Below, in pieces: positions 59,284-64,000 of a stretch of 64,000 nt of DNA. The notes below the pieces were generated by a model. That model did no database searches. It was not told the origin of the DNA and saw only the letters and a list, made by a program, of their open reading frames with translations. Both the position numbers and the translations under genes were made by a program. Origin of the DNA: Planctomycetota bacterium (GTDB lineage Bacteria; Planctomycetota; UBA1135; JADKAF01); NCBI GenBank assembly GCA_016719295.1, contig JADKAF010000001.1, positions 1,860,001 through 1,924,000 of the forward strand, read 5' to 3'. How positions within the stretch are numbered: position 1 is the stretch's first letter; every line of letters begins with the position of its first letter.

Positions 59284-61290
59284 ATGCCTCGCCCGTTCCG
59301 CTTTCCGGCGCATGCGCGCCGCAGCGCGGCCGCGTTTCTCGCGGCCGCCGGCGTGCTCATGGGCGCGGCGTTCGCCCAAGTCTCGCCTTGGGAGCGCGAG
59401 GTCTTCGACCTCTCGCACTTGCCGCTCTCGAAGCGCGGGGTGCGCTGCTACATGGCCTCGTCGTTCGATCCCATCGGCTTCAACGACGACGGGCTGAGCG
59501 GCGTGAACTCCTTCCGCCACGTCGTGCAAGGCAGCAACGGCTTCCCTTGGTTCGTGGTCTTCGACGAGGAAGGTCCGGGCGTGCTGAACCGCATGCACTT
59601 CGCCTTCGTCGACTCGATCATCCCGAACGGCGGCTTCGACGAGTACAACCTGTACTTCCAGTTCGATGACGAGCCCACGCCGCGCTTCCGCATGAAGGCG
59701 AAGGACTTCGTCTCGGGCGCGTTCTCGCCCTTCGTCTATCCGCTGGCGATGGACGATCGCACCTCGCCGGGCGGGCCGCTCGTCTCCTATCCCATCGCCT
59801 TCGAGCGACGCCTGCGCGTCATCTCGGACCAGGTGATGCACTACTTCGATTGGCAGTTCCACCGCTATCCGCACGGAACGCCGATCCGCAGCTTCGACCC
59901 CGCTCGGCTGCCCCGCTACAGCGCCTGGGAGCGAGTGATCGAAGCGCTGCCCGCCGATCCGACGCCGCCGCGCCCCGGCGAGCTGCTGTTGAACCAACGA
60001 CACTCGCTGCCGTCGAACGCCTGGACGACGATCGCCGCTCCGAGCGGCTCGGGCATGATCCGCTCGCTCGCGCTGCAGTTCTCGCGCCCTCTACAGCGCG
60101 ACGACCTGCGCGCGCTGCGTCTCGAGATCGCGTTCGACGGTGCCGCCGTACCGCAAGTGAGCGCACCGCTCGGGCTCTTCTTCGGGGACGAGCTCTCCGA
60201 GTCGCTCCGAACGGGCCTCCTGATCGGCTGGCATCCCGATCGCGGCTACTACACGCACTTCCCGATGCCCTATCGCAGCGGCTGCGTCGTGCGCCTGCGC
60301 AACGACATCGGGAAGCCGCTCGACGTGGATCTCGACCTCCGCCTCGGCGCCTATCCGGCCGGCAGCGAGGTCGCGACCTTCCACGCCACCTTCCACGAGC
60401 AGAGCCCGACCAACTTCTTCGAGGAGTTCGTCGTGCTGCAGACGGGCGGACACGGTCATTTCGTCGGTGCATCGATGACGATGGGCTCCGACGGGCTGAA
60501 CGGACAGCGCCAGCTCCTCACCTACCTCGAAGGCGACGAGCGCATCCTCGTCGATGGCAATCGCACGCCGGCGCTGCATGGCACGGGCACCGAGGAGTTC
60601 TTCAACTGGGGCTGGTACGAGATGCCAGGCGCCTCGACCTTCGCCCTGCCCGAGCACGGCCATCCGAGCCGCTGGATCGAAGGCACCAAGGACTACTCGG
60701 CGATGTATCGCACGATGCACGCCGACTACGTTCCGTTCTACGCGTCGATCCGCGTCGCCTTCGAGGTGGGCCCGCTCGGCGAGGTCCCGGCGAACTACCG
60801 CTCGGTCGCCTACTGGTACGGCAGGTCGACCCCGGTGCTGCTCTCGACCGACGTGCTCGACATCGGGAACCCGCAGAGCGAGCTGCAGCACCTCTTCCGC
60901 GCGCCGAGCGGCGGCACGGTGCTCTCCCCTCGCATCCTCGCCTACGAGGGCGGCTGGGACCCGGCGCTGCAGGTCATCGACGAGGGTTTGGAGAGCAACC
61001 CGGGCCAGTCGACCTTCTTCCGTCTGCGCCTCGATCCCGAGAACCGCGGGGCGCTGCTCCGCCGCCGCTCGAGCATCCAGAACTGGTTCCAGCTCGCGGA
61101 CGTGTTCGTCGACGGCCAGCGCGTCGGTCGCTGGCGCACGATCCGCGTGAACCCCTACCGCGGCTGGATCGATACCGACTTCGAGCTCCCGCCGGCCTTC
61201 ACCGACGACAAGGCGGCGATCGAGGTCGAGATCCGGCCGGTCGCCGATTACTTCAACGCGTTCCGCTACGAGGCCTTCTCGTACCGCTGA
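59284..61290 (+). CDS. Secreted GH172 (DUF2961) glycoside hydrolase
   Basis: 668 residues. Signal peptide about 1-31 ending AAFAQ. The rest is the two-jelly-roll DUF2961/GH172 fold. Family-defining parts are WFVVFDEEGPGVLNRMHF, YFQFDDEPTPRF, FHEQSPTNFF, MGSDGLNGQRQL, LEGDERILVDG (Glu416) and GTGTEEFFNWGWY (Glu437), the two Glu that act in characterised members. GH172 enzymes cut alpha-fructofuranose or D-arabinofuranose linkages, such as in difructose dianhydrides and mycobacterial arabinan. No ribosome site is clear before the ATG. Its flanking sugar genes suggest exported hydrolysis with uptake and oxidation. Confidence 0.9.
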   Translation: MPRPFRFPAHARRSAAAFLAAAGVLMGAAFAQVSPWEREVFDLSHLPLSKRGVRCYMASSFDPIGFNDDGLSGVNSFRHVVQGSNGFPWFVVFDEEGPGVLNRMHFAFVDSIIPNGGFDEYNLYFQFDDEPTPRFRMKAKDFVSGAFSPFVYPLAMDDRTSPGGPLVSYPIAFERRLRVISDQVMHYFDWQFHRYPHGTPIRSFDPARLPRYSAWERVIEALPADPTPPRPGELLLNQRHSLPSNAWTTIAAPSGSGMIRSLALQFSRPLQRDDLRALRLEIAFDGAAVPQVSAPLGLFFGDELSESLRTGLLIGWHPDRGYYTHFPMPYRSGCVVRLRNDIGKPLDVDLDLRLGAYPAGSEVATFHATFHEQSPTNFFEEFVVLQTGGHGHFVGASMTMGSDGLNGQRQLLTYLEGDERILVDGNRTPALHGTGTEEFFNWGWYEMPGASTFALPEHGHPSRWIEGTKDYSAMYRTMHADYVPFYASIRVAFEVGPLGEVPANYRSVAYWYGRSTPVLLSTDVLDIGNPQSELQHLFRAPSGGTVLSPRILAYEGGWDPALQVIDEGLESNPGQSTFFRLRLDPENRGALLRRRSSIQNWFQLADVFVDGQRVGRWRTIRVNPYRGWIDTDFELPPAFTDDKAAIEVEIRPVADYFNAFRYEAFSYR

Positions 61291-61394
61291 GCTCGCCGGC
61301 GATCTGCGCTCGCGCGAGCCGCGCGGGCCGCGACACGAAGCGCCACAGCGCACCGGGCGGCACCAGGAGGTCTGGCCACGGCGCGAACGGCGAC

Positions 61395-61480
61395 AGAGCG
61401 TAGCTCGCGAACACAGCGCGTAGCTCGCAAACACAGAGCGTAGCTCGCCAACACAGCGCGTAGCTCGCGAACACGAGGAG
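61395..61480. repeat. Four tandem 20-bp repeats
   Basis: TAGCTCGCGAACACAGCGCG recurs with an exact 20-base period at 61401, 61421, 61441 and 61461, with one or two base changes each (CGCGA, CGCAA, CGCCA, CGCGA). It lies between the GH172 stop and the small membrane gene, in the convergent gap. There are no unique spacers, so no CRISPR. Confidence 0.85.
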
Positions 61481-61496
61481 CGGGCTCGCGAGCTAC
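61460..61496. terminator. Hairpin at the end of the repeat array
   Basis: GTAGCTCGCGA (61460-61470) pairs with 61486-61496, an 11-bp stem with a 15-base loop. It covers the stop codon of the small minus-strand gene and the last repeat unit. No T-run follows on either side, so it is a weak terminator candidate. Confidence 0.35.
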
Positions 61497-61678
61497 CAGA
61501 CGAACGCGAGCAGCGAGCCGAGGAACACGAGCGCCAGCAGCGCGCGCTCGAGAGCGTCGACGCGACGCAGATCCCTCGGCTCCGCTTGCCTCCGCTCGAT
61601 CCAGACTCCGCGGATCAAGACGTAGGCCGCGAAGCCGACGAGGGAGATCGCGTTCCTGGGCGAGGAGAGGAGGTGCAC
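61493..61678 (-). CDS. Small two-helix membrane protein, possibly truncated
   Basis: 61 residues. Helices lie at about 9-24 (AISLVGFAAYVLIRGVW) and 45-61 (ALLALVFLGSLLAFVW), with a polar loop between. GGAGG lies seven bases before the ATG, so it is translated. The layout resembles the first two helices of isoprenylcysteine carboxyl methyltransferase-like membrane proteins, which are about 200 residues long. Here the frame stops right where the 20-bp repeats begin, suggesting the remainder was lost. This likeness is from memory and uncertain. Confidence 0.55.
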   Translation of the reverse strand: MHLLSSPRNAISLVGFAAYVLIRGVWIERRQAEPRDLRRVDALERALLALVFLGSLLAFVW

Positions 61679-61742
61679 GAAGCGACCTCCGGCGCGGGCT
61701 TCCGCACGAGCTGCGGCAGCGCCACGCCTCCGCGCGCCGCGC

Positions 61743-62735
61743 TCACTTCACCTGGAACGCGTCGTCGAAGAGCGCCTGGTTGGGGCGGAAGTCGAGGCTC
61801 TTCACGAAGTCGACGGCCTCGGCCGCGCCGTGCTCTCGATCCATGCCGTTGTCTTCCCACTCCACGGAGAGCGGGCCTTCGTAGCGGACATCGTTCAGCG
61901 CGCGCACGATGGCCTCGAAGTCGATCTGGCCGCGCCCGGGCGAGCGAAACTCCCAGCCGCGCCGGTGATCGTTGAAGCCCAGATGCGAGTTCAGGATGCC
62001 CGCACGGCCGTCGTGGCTCATGTGCGTGTCCTTCACGTGCACGTGGTAGATGCGATCGCCGAAGTCGCGCACGAAGAGCGCGCAGTCGATCCCCTGCCAT
62101 TCGAGGTGCGAGGGATCGAAGTTGATGCCGAACTCGGGGCGACGGCCGATCGCCTCCAGCGCGCGCTTCGTCGACCAGTAGTCGAACGCGATCTCGGTCG
62201 GATGGACCTCGAGGGCGAAGCGCACGCCGCAATCGCGGAAGACATCGAGGATCGGATTCCACTTCTTGGCGAAGTCCTGGAACCCGGCCTCGATCTGCGC
62301 CGGCGAGATCGGCGGGAAGCCGTAGAACTTCGCCCAGATGCTCGAGCCGGTGAAGCCGTTCACCGTCTTCACGCCGAGGTTCTGCGCCGCGCGCGCGCAG
62401 TGCTTCATCGTCTCGATCGCCCACGCGCGCATGGCCTCGGGATTGCCGTGCGTCGAAGCCGGCGCGAACGCCTTGTGCTCGTCGCCCAGCGGATCGCATA
62501 CGAGCTGCCCGGCCAGGTGGTGAGAGATCGCGAAGACCTGGAGGCCATGCTTCTCCAGGATGCCGCGCTGCTTCGCGCAGTAGCCCTTGTCCTTCGCGCC
62601 GCGCTCGGGATCGAAGTGATCGCCCCAGCACGCGAGCTCGAGACCATCGTAGCCCCAGCTCGCGGCCTTCTCGGCGAGCACCTCGAGCGGCAGATCGGCC
62701 CATTGGCCGGTGAAGAGGGTGACGGGACGCGGCAT
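61743..62735 (-). CDS. Sugar phosphate isomerase/epimerase, TIM barrel
   Basis: 330 residues of the xylose-isomerase-like/AP-endonuclease-2 superfamily. Metal-binding positions are visible: Glu in ALEVHPTE, Asp/His in FDPSHLEW, His in HVHVKDTH and Glu in LSVEWEDNG. Substrate residues are in TGQWADLPLE and NGFTGSSIW. Such enzymes interconvert ketoses or act as inosose isomerases, often next to Gfo/Idh dehydrogenases. GGAG lies seven bases before the ATG. It is separated from the GH172/Gfo genes by the small membrane gene and transcribed toward them. Confidence 0.88.
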   Translation of the reverse strand: MPRPVTLFTGQWADLPLEVLAEKAASWGYDGLELACWGDHFDPERGAKDKGYCAKQRGILEKHGLQVFAISHHLAGQLVCDPLGDEHKAFAPASTHGNPEAMRAWAIETMKHCARAAQNLGVKTVNGFTGSSIWAKFYGFPPISPAQIEAGFQDFAKKWNPILDVFRDCGVRFALEVHPTEIAFDYWSTKRALEAIGRRPEFGINFDPSHLEWQGIDCALFVRDFGDRIYHVHVKDTHMSHDGRAGILNSHLGFNDHRRGWEFRSPGRGQIDFEAIVRALNDVRYEGPLSVEWEDNGMDREHGAAEAVDFVKSLDFRPNQALFDDAFQVK

Positions 62736-62802
62736 GGCAGACTCCGGATCGCGGGATGACGAAGCGGGGAAGAGCGGAGGGCGAGGAGCGCGAGCTCCTC
62801 GC

Positions 62803-64000
62803 TCACATCGCGCTCGGATCGTGGAGGCAGTGATTCTCGATCGCGAGCACGCGCACGGTCTGGCTACCGCCGGGCAGCTCGATCTCGATCTCCTCTCCGA
62901 CCTTGCGCTTCAGCAGGCCGAGCGCGAGCGGCGCGCGGTAGGAGATCACGCCTTCGGTGCCGATGTCCCACGGACCGAGGATCGAGACGGTGCGCTCGTT
63001 GCCGCTCTTCAGCTCGACGAAGCGCACGCGCGTGCCGGGCGTCACCACGCCGGGATCGAAGCTCTGCAGCGAGAGGTCGGCGCAGTTCTTGAGCTCCGCG
63101 GAGAGCTCCTCGGCCTTCTGGGTGAGCAGGCGCTGCTCCTCCATCGCGGCATCCCACTCGGCGTTCTCCGAGAGGTCGCCGAATCCCGCGGCGCGGCGGA
63201 TCGCCTCGCTGTTCTCGGGGATCTTCACGTCGGTCAGCACGCGCAGCTCCTCGCGGCGCCTGGCGATGCCCTGCTCGGTGCTGAAGGTCGTCGCGCTCTC
63301 CCAGAAGCCCGCGCTGCCCGCGGCAGCCGCAGCCGCCAGCGACTCGGCGTCGTGGATCTTGTGCAGCTCGATCTGCTCCTTCACGAAGGTCTTGAGATCC
63401 GGCTCGAGGGCCGGCATGCGCGTGTAGGCGGTCAGACCGTCGAGCTCGGGCTGCGAGCAGGCGGCGAAGAAGGGCAGGCCCTTCGACTGCGCGAGCTGCA
63501 CGAGCGAGCGCAGCATCGCCGCGGCCTTGGGGATGTCGCGGCGGCGCGACTCGATCGCGACCGCGAGGCGCATCAGCGCGATCAGCACCTCGCCTTCGCC
63601 GTGCCAGCCCTTCTCCATCGGGATCTCGCGGTGGAACACCGCGCGCAGCAGCGCGAGCGTCGCCGCAGGGGCCTTCTCGGGCTTCCGCAGCACGCTCGAG
63701 AGCACCTCGCGCAGACCGTCGAAGACCTTCGCGCGCACGAGGCGATCGACGGCCGCTTCGGCGAGCTCGGGTCCGAACGAGGTCATCGAGCCGAGGAGCT
63801 GCGCGACCCAGGTGTCGGGCAAGTCGGCCTTCATGTGGTCGAGCGCGTCCTTGCGGCTCGCCGGCGAGGAGAGACCGCCGAGCAGATGGGCGAACGCCCC
63901 CGGCTTCTCCTTCGCCTGCTCGAAGAGCGAGCGCGCGGTGATCTCGGTCATCGGCGCGCCTTCCTTCTCGAGGTACAGCGCCGCATCGAGGAGCTGCGAG
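62803..64000 (-). CDS. Large GreA-domain transcription elongation factor fusion, cut by the window edge
   Basis: 398 residues are visible; the frame stays open and protein-like to the right edge (upstream codons read SQLLDAALYLEKEGAP), so the ATG at 63951 is internal and the 5' end is outside. Visible are an N-terminal helical region (about 20-225) without a known name, then GreA: the coiled coil with acidic tip (GFGDLSENAEWDAA), where the GDLSENAE Asp and Glu are those that trigger RNA cleavage in the polymerase, and the C-terminal FKBP-like domain (about 315-398, GTRVRFVELKSG, VGEEIEIELPGG). Ordinary GreA has about 160 residues. A fused enlarged form occurs in spirochaetes. Confidence 0.85.
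   Translation of the reverse strand, partial: SQLLDAALYLEKEGAPMTEITARSLFEQAKEKPGAFAHLLGGLSSPASRKDALDHMKADLPDTWVAQLLGSMTSFGPELAEAAVDRLVRAKVFDGLREVLSSVLRKPEKAPAATLALLRAVFHREIPMEKGWHGEGEVLIALMRLAVAIESRRRDIPKAAAMLRSLVQLAQSKGLPFFAACSQPELDGLTAYTRMPALEPDLKTFVKEQIELHKIHDAESLAAAAAAGSAGFWESATTFSTEQGIARRREELRVLTDVKIPENSEAIRRAAGFGDLSENAEWDAAMEEQRLLTQKAEELSAELKNCADLSLQSFDPGVVTPGTRVRFVELKSGNERTVSILGPWDIGTEGVISYRAPLALGLLKRKVGEEIEIELPGGSQTVRVLAIENHCLHDPSAM

Noticed and set aside
61395..61480. CRISPR array or coding repeats
   Set aside because: The 20-base period has no spacers and is not a multiple of three; reading frames over it are artefacts.

Overview
The window is very GC-rich DNA from a Gram-negative bacterium. 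Lipoprotein signals, an LPS-type KdsB, a LolCD-like transporter and a LysM protein indicate a two-membrane cell. The gene content (FloA with two NfeD proteins, DUF1844 after pyrG, a DUF2961/GH172 enzyme, a sulfatase-modifying-factor domain fused to a zinc ribbon, DUF4388/PEGA/propeller proteins with MglA/MglB, Gfo/Idh and sugar isomerase genes) fits Planctomycetota best; Myxococcota or another deep lineage is not excluded. There is no phage, integrase, transposase, CRISPR array or rRNA, and no tRNA that I can fold.

Layout. 1-12.1 kb is one minus-strand block: an enzyme I-like gene, then hisG-D-C-B-H-A-F-IE-rlmD, in which most junctions overlap by four bases, then pilT and a zinc-ribbon membrane protein. 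12.1-22.1 kb holds a secreted nuclease, an NtrC-type regulator, a LysM protein (minus strand), an array of 35-bp hairpin repeats, a membrane glycosyltransferase, and a lipoprotein-kdsB-pyrG-DUF1844 operon whose kdsB is frameshifted. 22-24.6 kb holds a lipoprotein, a glutaryl-CoA dehydrogenase and a tiny histone-like protein.

24.8-31.6 kb is the most distinctive part: a five-gene minus-strand cassette ending in a perfect 19-bp terminator. It encodes a DUF4388/TPR/TM/PEGA/beta-propeller giant, a TPR protein with a roadblock-like tail, MglB, an MglA GTPase with an Ala/Pro linker and a C-terminal membrane anchor, and a second roadblock protein. I read it as a membrane-tethered polarity or signalling module.

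31.6-35.4 kb holds a methyltransferase, a LolC/LolD-like exporter and a repeat lipoprotein. 35.7-40.2 kb is a FloA/NfeD membrane-organising operon. 40.4-44.7 kb holds two membrane proteins and a large secreted glycosidase-like protein. 44.7-49.1 kb is an envelope polysaccharide set: a FemAB-like protein broken by a stop codon, two GT2 transferases and a tail-anchored FGE-domain protein. 49.3-57.9 kb holds a second sigma-54 activator, a 1389-residue TPR protein, and a rhomboid protease translationally coupled to an ABC exporter. 58-63 kb is a sugar-degradation island (Gfo/Idh oxidoreductase, GH172, sugar isomerase). The right edge cuts a GreA-domain fusion protein.

Starts were set from Shine-Dalgarno sequences, four-base overlaps and family alignment from memory; no database search was possible.
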